Source: Diplodia intermedia | Taxonomy: Eukaryota > Ascomycota > Dothideomycetes > Botryosphaeriales > Botryosphaeriaceae | Assembly (NCBI GenBank): GCA_021495925.1 | Contig: JAKEKT010000016.1 | Location: 62,001-126,000 of the forward strand | Direction: 5' to 3' | DNA length: 64,000 nt | The notes under the pieces: generated by a model | The model's database searches: none | Told to the model about the DNA's origin: nothing | What the model saw: only the letters and a program-made list of their open reading frames with translations | Position numbers and translations under genes: made by a program | Shown here: positions 12,301-22,809 of the stretch, piece by piece | Position numbering within the stretch: position 1 is the first letter of the stretch | Layout of the letters: each line of letters opens with the position of its first letter

Positions 12301-12675
12301 AACAAGAAGAACGAGCAGCTTGAGTCGCTCCAGCTCCTTGCTGACGACCGCCTCACGTCAATCACCGCCCTTGAGAACCAAGTCGAGGATCTCAAGAGGA
12401 AGTTCCGCGAGCAAACCCTGTCCAGCCGCAAGACGATGGCGACCCTTGCGCAAAGCTTCCTCAACGCTGCCGAGGATGCTCGGGACATCAGCGACAGGCA
12501 TGCCGAAAACTCCGAAGCCGTCATGCGCGATGTGGAGGATATGCGACCGGCGGGCCTTGACGATAGGGTCAATGTCTTGAAGCAGGGCGGCCCTGCTCGT
12601 AGGGGTAGGCGTCAGTTCGACTCTGGCATTGGTGTCGCGGATGACGAGGACATGCTGGAGGAGGAGACGCTGTGA
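9367..12675 (+). CDS. Large coiled-coil protein with basic, disordered N-terminus
   Basis: A single exon of 1,102 aa. The start is the ATG at 9367; upstream in-frame sequence has no Met. Residues 1-200 are Ser/Pro-rich and disordered, with two basic clusters resembling nuclear localisation signals (RGRKRR near 25-30, RPRKKRVKR near 69-77) and an RVRF sequence at 124-127 that fits the PP1-docking RVxF pattern. From about residue 200 on it is almost continuous heptad coiled coil rich in Glu/Leu/Lys, broken by an acidic, Asp-rich linker near 300-375. A short basic tail ends with an acidic cap. Family knowledge: such architecture is common in kinetochore, spindle-pole and nuclear-periphery scaffolds. 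I cannot assign the orthologue; nuclear scaffold is an inference. Confidence 0.8.
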   Translation: MGRPSRKSAAAGLQNPPSSSQPGPRGRKRRTSTESVVDDDRSRRDSTQQSDLASVHEESNAGSDPEQQRPRKKRVKRVSVSHQDQLSQELQEAADHEPRSPPAQPESILVDSQPQPPPQQTHRRVRFSDPGPPIPSATPTHRSTFGGPVTPNVRTSSKPNRRLTLPASFGAASPDGGLVQFTPLRAVLEDRKRRRLRRIGLSEEMNNIDEHKREDARARRELQRLREELQAKDKRLNDLLYEIEVQRQFAIEVQDADREKENEKVRALENQLDNLRNEISEQRERHERELATIEEDPHEDVDMDAGMGGPASDADDNDGFMLIEPEDINLQKELSQLPDVDENDDDGIAEGTQTDGAADVPDPNHEIQIQQFENAIAELSKEASEAKAALQILSIELQTLGFTEPEANAYDVLTSLRSAFQHVRNEVEAICPGDPVTQLGNGGMIYSLIEKLRGLRDEVNEKVGEARQQSEMNNILNNQNKGLVSKMAEFEERRQTLEGQWHELDVVSEKKTKEIIELEEELEAYKAAVDERDAEIIDQDNKMDEMEVELTEQERAGERLKEEINSSREEVASLQELIGRVEEESRDALEKLKEEHAAAIAELEQKLATEQLHREQAEQEIDEKTSFITQLEVKVEAAETDLEELRENLIELQELRDSERTQRETAEEELDDKNATIAELERKVEDAEGDLEDLRGELENMRNLAETEQEQLEAAIAEVEEKDDKIAELEQKIHDAGHHANELRQKLFELQVQKQAVIDDLQDTAAKREEQYNQDIATEIARREAAEQVFADRNAEIAELQSKLHDTEENIEVMTIEKDDLISELEKRVDKLEEDLIQLRLEYNDLADRKAEEIQALHDDIAILNSDINEKGQLIEQLRTEAAENEEAHKREVEQKEARIVELTKEMDAARTDIEALETQRTSLEHRVEDAAVQMLDQQSAHASEIDSLRHKIENNEAEIDRLRRALELREDKYTSDINKKNEQLESLQLLADDRLTSITALENQVEDLKRKFREQTLSSRKTMATLAQSFLNAAEDARDISDRHAENSEAVMRDVEDMRPAGLDDRVNVLKQGGPARRGRRQFDSGIGVADDEDMLEEETL

Positions 12676-13399
12676 AGATGAAGATTCATTTCACGATGGC
12701 ATGAGCAACTTACGGAAGGCCAAGCCGAGGCTTCAGATTGTTGATTGTTTGGTATAACCTACCTTGGCGCGTATCCTCCTTCTTCCACCTACTGAGCGTT
12801 TTCTTGTCCCTTTCTTGGAAAACATCGATTTGGCCTAGAGGGCCTTATCCTTGGGGCAACACTTTTTTCTTGGTTAGATTTTCCTTTCGAAGGCATTTTG
12901 AAGTTTGCCCTTTGTATTCTTTTGCTTTCTCTCTTTTCCTTCCAAGCGTGTTTCGTTTGTTTTTTGTTCAAGCAGAATGTGTTTTGCTGCTTTGGGGTCC
13001 TGCCTTTTCAACTTCTTGAAAAGCGCGACACATTCACGAACGACTTAATGAAAGATTGAGAAAGATATCAACCGTTTCTACCCGGCAGATGGGACATCCT
13101 CTGGGGCACAAGTCATCAAACCCTGCACGGATGCTGGTTGTTTGGGTCGGTTGGTACATAGGTAGTAGTAGTGTAGGCTTTTGGTATAGTATGCAGATGC
13201 AATAGGCAAAAAAGTGAAGGTTTCCCTTTTCAATTGTTCATCCCTCACCAGGTAGCAGTGAGTATTTAGAAAATCAATGTTGAAACAACAGTCTCTTTTG
13301 GCTCGACCATTTTGTGAACCGGCGTGTTCTTTTGCTTTCCTAAGAAACAGACGATGAAATGAAGCCATTCCGTCGTCTCTTTTCCGCTTTGGAACCATC
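12676..13399. other. Convergent 3' region
   Basis: 724 bp between two gene ends facing each other. It is T-rich on the forward strand near 12780-13000, consistent with 3' UTR and polyadenylation signals. No gene seen. Confidence 0.6.
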
Positions 13400-14655
13400 T
13401 CATTTACTACCGCTTTGCTGCTTCTCCACCGCCTTCATCACCAACTCCACCACGCCCGGCTCCCGACTCCTCCTCGACCCCTCGGCCGGATTGATATAGA
13501 ACCGCCGCCTCGGCTCAACAAAAAGCGTCGCAAACCGCTGCAAGAGACCCTTCTTCTCCCTCTTCACCTTGCCGTTCGCGGCGACCCTCGGCACCCTCTC
13601 CACGTTGGCCAACCCGCGCAGGAAGCCGCGCCGTGACGGCGGCAGCACGCGCAGCTCGCCGACGGCGGTGCCGGTCGTCTTCCAGAAGCCGTTGAGGCGC
13701 ACGGTGCGGATGTCGAGCAGGGCGTCGGGCGGCGGCGCGGCGGCGAAGCGGTGGAGCAGCGGGCGCGAGTGGCGGGCGTAGTGGGGGAGGTGCAGGTAGA
13801 TGGAGTTGACGAAGGGGGAGGTGAGGGCGGCGGTGAGGATGAGGGGGAGGGGCGTCAGGAGGATTGCTGGGGGCGGGGTGGTTTTGGTTAGTTTTTTTTC
13901 CTTCTTCTTCTTCTTCTTTTTTTTTCTTTCTTTCTCTTTTGGTGAGTTGTTTTGGGGTTGAGGTTGGGTGGGGGGAGAAGGGTCCGTTGGGTTGGTTGGT
14001 GGTGGGTGGGTTTGGACGGGGACGCGCAGGGTTCCATGGCCATGACCGTGGTGCGTGGGGTGGTGCGGATTGTTTTTTCAACTGGGTGAACCATGACCGA
14101 TTTTCGATAGCGGGAAGAAGAAGAGGAAGTGGGGTCGGTCAAAGATTGACATTGGAGACAGATTTGCGTACGTAGATGTCGAGCCTCGGGAAGGAAAATT
14201 TCGAAGATGCGACGGAGGGAAGGGGCGAGCCAGTACGTACCAGCAGGAGCTGCCCACCACGGAGAGTCTGGATGCTCGTGGAGACGAGGTGCTATCACCA
14301 GGCAGCCGAAGGCGAAGAAGACGACTGTGCCCAGCTTTGTGAAGGCGATCCAGGTCGTCTTGCCCGTTCCGGCATTGTAGATCAAAAGACGCTCGGGGAA
14401 CACTGGGGTTTACTCTGTCAGAAGCGCTGCTCAAGTATTTCGTGTGGAATGGTAGTACTGACGAGGTTTCTTATTCGGCTTCGCGGCAAAGTCCTTGGGC
14501 GCATCCACAGCAGGCTTTGGAGCTTGGGGTTTGGTGGCATTGGAAGACAGCCGCAGGCCTGGCAGCCTGGTCCTAACAGCCGGACGGAGACCAGGCAGCT
14601 CGGCCGCATGTAGCCTGGCCGCGAGGCGAAGACCAGCCAATTGACGCGTTATCAT
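13400..14655 (-). CDS. TMEM70/TMEM186/TMEM223-like mitochondrial membrane protein
   Basis: Three reverse-strand exons, 14655-14463, 14402-14241 and 13866-13400, give 273 aa. The N-terminus is Arg/Leu/Ala-rich without acidic residues for the first 20 positions, as in mitochondrial presequences. Exon 2 carries a first membrane segment (TKLGTVVFFAFGCLVIAP) preceded by IYNAGTGKTTW, and exon 3 opens with a second one (ILLTPLPLILTAALTSPF). This two-helix hairpin and the following beta-rich matrix part fit the TMEM70/186/223 family, whose animal members help assemble respiratory complexes. Both introns begin GT and end in CAG. Intron 2 is unusually long (374 bp) and holds a polypurine tract on the sense strand. 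The family call rests on architecture, so it is moderate. Confidence 0.72.
13897..13945. repeat. Polypyrimidine/polypurine tract (CTT-type) in intron
   Basis: The forward strand shows a nearly pure T/C run with CTT repeats inside intron 2 of the TMEM-like gene; the transcript strand is therefore GAA/A-rich. Confidence 0.8.
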
Positions 14656-14973
14656 GACATTTATGGGCAGCGCTTGGACTGGAGGTGGAAAGAAAGGTTG
14701 GCATGAGCTCCGGACGGCCCACACGTGAAGGGCGTTCCAATTAGCGGTGCAGGGATCAGGCCGCCTTGTGGTCGATCCGGCCAAGGACAGCCTACCGTGG
14801 CGCACCCTGCAGCCCAACCCCGGCCCAGAAGAGACACGTCTCCCAGCGAGACAGTTCCCCCAGTACATAAACCCGAATCCTTACCGCAGCCGCTCCTCCG
14901 TCGTGCGGTAGGGGATTTTCTCCCACCCAGCACCCTCTGCGAAAACGCACCCATTCCGCCTCCAGCCGCCGCT
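14656..14973. promoter_or_regulatory. Bidirectional promoter, TMEM-like gene / glutaminyl cyclase gene
   Basis: 318 bp separate two divergent start codons, so both promoters must lie here. No single motif stands out. Confidence 0.55.
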
Positions 14974-16254
14974 ATGAAACTCTTCTCGCGCGTCGTCGGC
15001 GGCGCCGCCCTCTTACTGGCCGCCGGCCTCGCGCCTCTCTCGCATGCCTACAGCGCCCTCTCGGACGACACGCTCGCCGCGCTGCCCGCCGCGCCGCAGG
15101 ACTTCGACATCCACAAGGGCGCCCTGCTCGCGCCCATCCTCATCCCGCGCGTGCCCGGAACGCCCGGCAACGCGAAGGTGCGCCAGCACTTCGTCGACTT
15201 CTTCACCAACACCCTGCCCGGCTGGCGGCTCGAGCTGCACAACTCGACCTCGACGACCCCGACGAGCAATGGCGAGGAGATAACGTTCGTGAATGTGATT
15301 GCGACGAGGGATCCGCCGTGGACGCGGCCTGGCGACGTGGGCAGGCTGGCGCTCGTGGCGCATTATGATAGCAAGTTGACGCCGCATGGCTTCATTGGCG
15401 CGACCGACAGCGCGGCGCCGTGTGCGATGCTGATGCACACGGCGAGGAGTATTGACGCGGCGTTGACGAAGAAGTGGGAGAAGATGAAGGGCGAGGGCAT
15501 AGGCGAGGGTGGGCTTGAGGAGGAGAGGGGTGTACAGATCATTCTGCTGGATGGCGAAGAGGCGTTCTTGAGTTGGACGGATACGGATTCGCTGTATGGT
15601 GCGAGGTGGGTTTCTCGTCCAAGTTCTACGCACGGAAAAGGGGATAGCTAACACACATCCAGAGCATTGGCCGAAACTTGGGAGGCCACCCACCACCCTG
15701 GCATTTCGACCTTTCAGACGGCCATTTCTTCGATACAGCTGTTCGTGCTGCTCGATCTGTTGGGCGCGAGCAGCCCTAGGATACCGTCGTACTTTCAAAC
15801 CACCCATTGGGCGTACCAGGCTATGGCTAAGCTTGAGAAGCGTCTGCGTGGTTTGGGAGAGCTCAAGTCTTCGCCGAACCACCATTCCAAGAAGACCGGG
15901 ACCAAGAAGTTCGATGAGCCAACATTCTTGCCCGATGCTGATAAGGAAGTTGGCTCGCTTTTGGGCGGGATGGTGTCGGACGACCACATTCCATTCATGA
16001 TGAGAGGAGTAGAGATTCTGCACATGATACCCACGCCATTCCCCCGAGTCTGGCACGAAATGGATGACGATGGAGAGCACCTGGACCTCGATACCGTGGA
16101 GGACTGGGCCAAGCTGGTGACGGCGTTTGCTTGCGAGTGGATGGAGTTGGAAGGATTCATGGACACCGCCCCTGCCTCCAACATCGGAGTGCATACGGAT
16201 GAAGAGAAGAACGGCGCGAAGCGGAAGAGAACAGTGGAAAAGGACGAACTGTGA
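14974..16254 (+). CDS. Glutaminyl-peptide cyclotransferase-like secreted M28-family protein
   Basis: Exons 14974-15605 and 15663-16254 (57-bp intron, GCTAAC branch site) give 407 aa. A signal peptide covers about residues 1-25 (GGAALLLAAGLAPLSHA). The M28 alpha/beta domain shows the single-zinc site of glutaminyl cyclases: GATDSAAPC with Asp145, LLDGEEAF with Glu195/196, and DDHIPFMMRG with His319. Family knowledge: these enzymes convert N-terminal Gln or Glu to pyroglutamate in the secretory pathway, using one zinc, where related aminopeptidases use two. Motif spacing matches the animal enzyme. The C-terminus is charged and disordered. It could act as an M28 peptidase instead, but the DSAAPC and DDHIPF motifs favour cyclase. 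Confidence 0.88.
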
Positions 16255-16804
16255 GTTTCATCCCGATTGCTGCGCTTGCCCTTGTTGTTCCTGCCGTCGT
16301 TGCGGAACCAAGTTTTAACGCTTCACTCGTCTGTAGTAGACCATTAAGATACTAGACCCTGGTTCGAGCAATCAATATTTTCAGCGACCATTCAATCGTG
16401 CGTTAGCCGACGGTGAGACGGCTTCATCTCTTGTAAGTGCAGTGCATGGCTGCTTTCGACCTGGTGCAGCTGGAATGCAAGGCCAAGTGCTTGGCGCTTG
16501 GCGACATATTCCCCTACAATGGAGACGATGACTCCCTTCCCGTGACCGCAAACAGAACTCAGCAGCGAGTGATGTGCTTTGTGTGCTTTCGTTGCAAACT
16601 CGATGCGGGACGTCAAAGGCGACATCAGAACGCATTGCTTTGTCTTCCGGGAGCATCTCCTCAATGACAAGCAACATGAAAGTGCGGTAAAATGACTTTC
16701 TTGTCTGCTTCCTTTCTATTCTCTCTTTTGCGTCAAACTTTTTTGAGTCCCAACCAATCTGAATATCACCGGCGTTGCTTCGACTTGACTCATTGCCACT
16801 CGCA
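16255..16804. other. Intergenic, promoter of the zinc-finger gene
   Basis: 550 bp between tandem genes. A pyrimidine-rich leader at about 16693-16745 precedes the next start, a common fungal core-promoter pattern. No gene seen. Confidence 0.6.
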
Positions 16805-19800
16805 ATGGCGAACCGCAGGGGTAGCTTGTCTCCCGGTACATTCAAATCGGAAGCTTCTCTTTTCGACGGGCAACGGCATAGGGAACGTCGTGCTTCCATG
16901 TTCGACATCCCAGCAGACGGAAAGCCTCACCTCAGAATACGCTACTTGAAGCTCTGCGAACGTTACCCATCCAGCCCTGATCATGATCAGTCCTCAACCT
17001 TCGAAGTTCCGATTCAATGGGACACCGAACGGGAGTTCGTCCTTTACCCGGACGGTAGAGGAGGTCCAGTGAAACTTCCTCTTCTACCCATTGTCAAGCG
17101 TCCATCTCCTGAGATGGTGGCAAAGATTCAAAAGGGCGAGCCTCTGAATTTCCTGGTGGGTTGCAAAATAACACCAGCGATTGAAATCAGTCATCAATGG
17201 GGCCGTGACGGCACTGTCACGCTCTACGATCCACAAGATTCACCAGACGCCGGCATTGAATATGCCTATCGGACAGATCACCTTCGTGAGGACCCTGAGA
17301 CGCGGCGCAACGTCTTGGCCGAGCCAAAGAGGAACCTATTCTTCATCACGCTCCAAGGGGATGACCTTCCCACCTATCATTTCTGGCAAGATGTCAAGAA
17401 AGATGGCGACCCAAGGGTAGCTGGCGACCTCGACTGGGCAAGCTACATGGACGAATGCGCTTCGAGGCGAGCGAGTCAGCAGTTGGAGTCCGACAACCTG
17501 CACGTTGCGGGCGAGCTTCACCGGGCACGCGAATATTTCGACGATTTCGAACCAGCTCGCGTTCGGCCCAGAAGATCAATTCGCATGCCCAAACCTGGAG
17601 CAGCAAGCACTTCGGCAGATGACTTCGATTTCGATGATGTGTTTGATACTTCTTCTGAATCGAACAATCACTCTTCAGACGAGGACTACGACCCCGGGGT
17701 GGACTTCCCTGAGGATGACTTCCCCGAGGACGACTTTCCTGAGGATGACTTCACGGAGGATGACTTCGCTGAGGACGGGCTCGCTAACAATGACAATGTT
17801 GAGGACTCTGCGCCATGGTGGCGGTTCAAGTTTCCTCTGGGCTCGTCCAGCACGTACTACAAGTGCCCTCCCCACCTCACCGAACATCCAGACGCAGATG
17901 TGGCTCGCCTGATTGACGAATTCGAGAACAATCTCCGCATCGCTGGAATCGCACAAACTCTCGAAGACTTTGCCGGCTGGCAAAAGAACGCAGCAAAAAT
18001 TCAACATTTCGGCGGAGGGCCCACTCCCGACAAGCCCCCCAAGCGCGAGTGGCCTCAAAACAAGGCCGTCAAGACTGTCGCTTACCACCTAGCCGTCGCC
18101 GCTAACGATGGCCTGCCACTCCTGCCACTCACCGGGAATGAGCCTTGGACACGCGACGACAATATTGGTTTCTGGACTGGGCAGCTGCCGGCTGGAAACG
18201 TCGTCAGTAAGAGGAAATTTAGCACCTTGAGCGAGCTCAGCGATGACTCCAGCAGCCTGTTCGTCCCCTCCCGCTACACGGCTGCCTCGAATGGCCTACT
18301 CCAAGAGAACACGGGTTACGGAATCCTAAAGTCGCCCGGAAGCACCGCGCAGCCCGGTCCATCGCTGCGTAGCCCGAGCGGTTCGACGGGGCAGTTTGAT
18401 GTCGGCGGTTCGAGCGAAGGGCTCGTGGACGACAACCTGTTCTTCCGCGACTTCGACGGCGACTACACGATGGTCGACGCGCCGCCGCTGCGTCGTCGCA
18501 GCTCCGAATCGCCACAGCTTCGGCGCACGCCATCGAAGGTCAGGTTCGACCTGCCCAACGGCCCGTCTGGGAGCAGTGATCTCGGTGGTGGCTTTGCAGG
18601 GCCTGCATTCATGAAGCCGAAGGATGGGGGGCTGTTCGACAACTCGTTCCCTTTCCTCGAGATCAAGCTATACGACGGCCGGCTCGATGCCGACGGCACC
18701 ATCACACTGCCCGACACTTCGCGGCGGTTCCGCGTGTGGAGGTGGTCGGACAGTACGTGGGGTCCCGATCGAGCGCGCGCGCAGCATGAGGACTTTTGGC
18801 GCATCGCGGAGGAGCTACTAGGTAGCCAGCTGCAGGGCCCCGAGGACGAGGTCGAGCTGAGGGTCTATTCGGAGGACGGCATGAGGTCGGAGAACGACTG
18901 CATCTGGGTGGATCGGAGGGTCAAACCGGAGACTTTTCAAGAGATGATGGATGCGTGGTTGGAATACGTCACGGGGAGTGAGGTGTACTTGATCCCGGTG
19001 CCGAAAGTGAGTCGCCCCTTACTACCCGCCGCCTCTCCCGGCATCTCTTATAGGACTTTGGCTAAGCAGTTTTCGACGCTGCAGATAGCTGAAGGCACGA
19101 GAATCGGCTCCGTCCTACACCGGGCTCGCAGCATCAGCATCCCCAACATCCCCAACGTCGTCGCCGGCACCTTGTCCGGCTGGTTACGCCCCCAACGGGC
19201 TTCGTCGGTCGACGAGCCCGAGCCATTCGACCCCACCGACTGTGTGGACTGCGGCCTCTACATCACCACCCCGGCCGAGTACGCCGAGCATTACATGAAG
19301 CACTTCAGGGGCCGGATCGGTGCGCCGCAAGACACACATCCAGGAGTGCAGTGGGCTCTGAAACAAGCGGGCTTCCAGCACAGCTGCCCGACGTGTGGTT
19401 TGGACCTGACGGACCTGTCGCAAGCTGCGTTTGCGGTGCATGTCGAGGCGCATGAGCGGCAGGGGAATGGAAGAGGCAGGAGCGCTTCTGTCGCGCCTGA
19501 TAGTCATAGTGGTGGATTTCCCGCGCTGCAACGAGCAAGGGGGCGGGGCGATATGCGTGTCGAGTATCTCCCTGAGGGAGCGGACGAAGCCGACGGAGAG
19601 GAGCAGTACAGCGGTGGGATTGGCAGCAGGGTCTGGCAGGCGCTGTCCAGCGCATACAACGCGGGCGTCGGACGAGTGCGGTCAGCGAGCGCGCCACCGC
19701 CGTCGTCCCCTCCCGCCGCTCCTCGTCCACACCACCGTCGCAGAAGCAGCAAGAAGAAGCTGTTCCCCGACGACCCGAGCCCCAGCCGGCGGTCTTCCAG

Positions 19801-21393
19801 CGCCGCGTCCAACGTCTTCGACGCGTCCTACACGACGCCGCACCGTCTGCACCGCACCTCGCAGTCCCGTCGTCCCGCATCCACCCCGCGCGGCCGCCGC
19901 ACCCGCCGCAGGCTCTCGACCGCCATCTCTCCGTCGTCCCAAGCACCCGCGCCCGCGCCCGTCCGCCTCAACGCCGACGAGCTGCTCGCCGCGCTCTCCG
20001 ACGACCAGGAAAACGAGCGCGTGCGCCGCGCCAGCCTCGGCCCCTCGGCCTCCCCCTCCCCCTCCCCCTCCTCCTCCCTGCTGTTGCACCGCCCCGGCGC
20101 GAACAGCCTCCGGCAGCGGCTGGGCCAGTACTACACGCCCGCCGCTCGGAGCGACGACGATGCCGCCGGCTACGCGGCGATGCGCGGGCGCTTCCGCTCC
20201 TCCTCCTCCGGGCTGCCGTACACGCCCGCGCCGCTGCGGCGGCACGCGCCGCCCCTGCCCGCGGGGTCTCTGACGCCTCCTCCTCCTCCTCGCTCTTCGT
20301 CGTCGTCGTCGTCGTCGTCTTCCGTCGCCGTTGCTAGAATATATAGTAGTAGCGAGGAGGAGGAGGCGGGCGGAGGCGGCGGCGGCATCGCGATCCCGCC
20401 CGCGCTCGCGCGCGCCATCGCCGCGGGCCAGCCGGTCGCCGAGATCGAGGTCGAGTGGGGCGAGGTCGTCGGGGCGTCGGCGGCGCTGACGGCGTTCTGG
20501 GAGAGGGTCAAGAGGGCGTTGGAGCTGGAGGACCGCGTGAGGGGCCGGCTGGAAGACCGCGAGGAGCAGCGCGAGGAAAGGCGGTGGAGGTGGTGGGCGG
20601 ACGGGAGGGAGTGGTTGCCGCAGCGGCGGGAGCGGCAGGGACGGGTGGGGTTGGGTTTGACTGCGTTGGATGGCGTGGGCGAGGGTGAGTAGATCGCGCT
20701 CGTTCGTTGTGTTTGGGGCCAGCCCGCTCGCCTCGGTTGTGCGCGGCTGGTTCTTGTTTGGGGTTTTGCTTGCTAATCAAGATACTCCGTTCAGGTGCCT
20801 ATTCCGGCCTCCTTGAGAGGAGACGGGGTGCCGAGGGCAGGCAGAAGCAGACGACAACGCCATCCTCGGAGGTACTATTGCCACGGCTAAGGAGAGGGAG
20901 CTTCCGGAAGCCGTCGCTTGTGGCTCGGGTCAACATTCCCGCCGCTGAGGGAAGCGGTGACAGTGACGACGAGGGTGAGGACATTTCCGACAAGGAGATG
21001 GAGCAAAGGATCGCCATGGAGCAGGAGCAGAATATCGCCAAGCAGCTTGAGGAGGAAATAACAGCGGGAAAGAAGAGAAAGCGCGCGGGTAAGGCGGACG
21101 AGACGTACCGTTCTAACAAGAAAGTGAGAGCGGAGGGAGAGGTTCCGGAGGAGAAGAAGCGCAGTAAGCCGAAGGGAAAGGCCAACGAGTCGGCCAGTAT
21201 CAAGAAGACGGTGACGATTGAGGTCTCCAGGGAGGCTGTCCCAGAATCCCCAGCTGCGAAGCCGAAGCGCAAAAGTACGGCTGTCAAGACCGGGAGAAAG
21301 GCGCCAAGGGCGTCTAGGAGTAGGACGCCGAGTCCAGAGCCAAGTCCGGAGCTTCCAGTCAGAAAAGGGTACTCGTTGAGATCTAGAGGATAG
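16805..21393 (+). CDS. Large disordered protein with two C2H2-like zinc fingers and PP1-docking-like motifs
   Basis: Three exons, 16805-19006, 19085-20684 and 20795-21393, give 1,466 aa. Intron 1 (78 bp) is a stop-free multiple of three; intron 2 has a GTGAGT donor and a GCTAAT branch site. The N-terminal 250 residues look folded; an acidic part with five Asp-Phe-x-Glu-Asp repeats (about 300-324) follows. A GILKSPG sequence near 503 and KVRF near 577 match the paired GILK and RVxF docking motifs of PP1 regulators. Two Cys2His2-type fingers lie near 787 (CVDCG to HYMKH) and 834 (CPTCG to HVEAH). The C-terminal third is Ser/Pro/Arg-rich and then Lys-rich with KRKR-type clusters, suggesting the nucleus. 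No named orthologue is recognised. PP1 scaffolding is inference. Confidence 0.8.
17702..17776 (+). repeat. Five 15-bp in-frame tandem repeats (Asp-Phe-Pro-Glu-Asp type)
   Basis: Five consecutive 15-bp units encode Asp-Phe-x-Glu-Asp, with x = Pro, Pro, Pro, Thr, Ala. They lie inside the acidic region of the zinc-finger protein. Third-base differences between units show that the array is not newly amplified. Confidence 0.92.
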
Positions 21394-21882
21394 GCATAGT
21401 GCTCGAGCGAAGTCGTTTGGTTAGTATAATCTTTTCTTTGGGGCGTTGTCTCTTCTAATTACGTTGCATTTCGGTTGAAATAATCACAACGGTTTACCTT
21501 GAGGCCACTCTTCTGATCCTTGGCGAAGCGGAGGGCCGAAGGTCAGTAGTGACGCGGCAGTGGAAATGCGCTGACCGTGGTGTAGCTGGGGATTAAGTTT
21601 AGGATTGGAGCCATTGATGAGGTCTTCTTTAATTTACATTGCCATTTGCGCATGCGAACTCACGATGGCAAGTGTGCTAACACCGACTGAGACCTCCTCT
21701 TTTATACTTCATCGACAGTCGAGACGCCGTGTTTAATCCCGCTTTCTATATACTTTAACACATGATATCTCTCGTCGTTGTTAATGAACACGCCGCTGTG
21801 CGTATATACTAAGGATTCCTATCTGTATAAATTTCGCTGTAAGTCACCCTTACTCTAGACATCAGATTCGATCCAAGCAAGC
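21394..21882. other. Intergenic, BTB gene promoter
   Basis: 489 bp, noticeably AT-richer than the flanking genes, between tandem genes. No other gene seen. Confidence 0.6.
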
Positions 21883-22809
21883 ATGTCGCACCTTGCTTCT
21901 CCTCTCACCACCCTCGAGGTCGGTCCCAACAAAGTTCCGATCTACGTTTCTAAGCACCTACTAACCGAAGCTAGCCCATTCTTCGATAAAGCGCTGAACG
22001 GAGGCTTCAAAGAGTCCAAGACCAATGTCATATCTCTGCCGACGGACGAACCCGACATTGTCTGGCGACTGGTCAAGTGGATCGACACCCGTGCGGTAGA
22101 CAACGACGACGACCTCGACGAGCGGGACACGCAGGAATCTTACTCGGACCCCCCCTCGGATTCAGATGACAACGTCTCGCAGGACGCCACCACGGAGGAG
22201 GCGGCGCCAAACAACAGGCTTGCTCCCGATTCCGCCGTCGGCGCCAACGCGCTGTTCAAGCTCTGGTGCCTGGCGGAGCGGCTGCTGATGCCCGCCCTCC
22301 AAGACGAGATCACGCAGTACCTCCTCTTCTACGTCGCCAAGGGCGCCTACCGCAACACGGCGGACCCGGTGCCCAGCCCGGACGCCCTGGCGTTCGTGTA
22401 CGAGAACAGCCCGGACACGGCGCGGGTGCGCGACCTGGCCGTCGACGTGGCGGCCGTGACGTGGGACACGGACCGGCTGAAGGAGCTGTCGGGCGCGCTG
22501 CCGGCCGAGATCGCGAGCGACCTGTTCGTCGCGGCCGTCAGGTACTGGCGCTTGGAGACGCCGGATCACCCGCACAAGCACGTCGCCTACTTTCGCAGGG
22601 CTTTCTTGACGGGCGCGTATGCCGTCCAGGGCAGGCCGAGGGGCCCGAGGACCGAGCCCGCGCTCGTTCCGCCGCTTTGTCGGTGCAACGGTGCTTGCGC
22701 TCGGTGCCATGATTGGTGGGACTGGATAGATTGCTCGGAGCTCTTGCGTCGCGCGTTGATGGAGGAGGAGGACCCGGATTATCTGGGCGAGCAGGAGACC
22801 GACTCTTAG
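21883..22809 (+). CDS. BTB/POZ domain protein
   Basis: Intronless, 308 aa, start ATG at 21883. The N-terminus has the fungal BTB signature: a short strand with VGPNKVPIYVSKHLLTEAS, then PFFDKALNGGFKES, a strand with VISLPTDEPDIVWRLVKWI and, after an acidic insert, helices with LFKLWCLAERLLMPALQDE. In fungi such solitary BTB proteins may serve as Cullin-3 adaptors or unknown scaffolds. The C-terminus holds a Cys/Trp cluster (CRCNGACARCHDWWDW) that could bind metal. The acidic insert at about 75-115 breaks the BTB fold between its sheet and last helices. Partner unknown. Confidence 0.85.
   Translation: MSHLASPLTTLEVGPNKVPIYVSKHLLTEASPFFDKALNGGFKESKTNVISLPTDEPDIVWRLVKWIDTRAVDNDDDLDERDTQESYSDPPSDSDDNVSQDATTEEAAPNNRLAPDSAVGANALFKLWCLAERLLMPALQDEITQYLLFYVAKGAYRNTADPVPSPDALAFVYENSPDTARVRDLAVDVAAVTWDTDRLKELSGALPAEIASDLFVAAVRYWRLETPDHPHKHVAYFRRAFLTGAYAVQGRPRGPRTEPALVPPLCRCNGACARCHDWWDWIDCSELLRRALMEEEDPDYLGEQETDS

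Noticed and set aside
15013..16194. 393-codon reverse frame opposite the glutaminyl cyclase gene
   Set aside because: Antisense shadow of a GC-rich coding exon; Arg/His-rich without domain.
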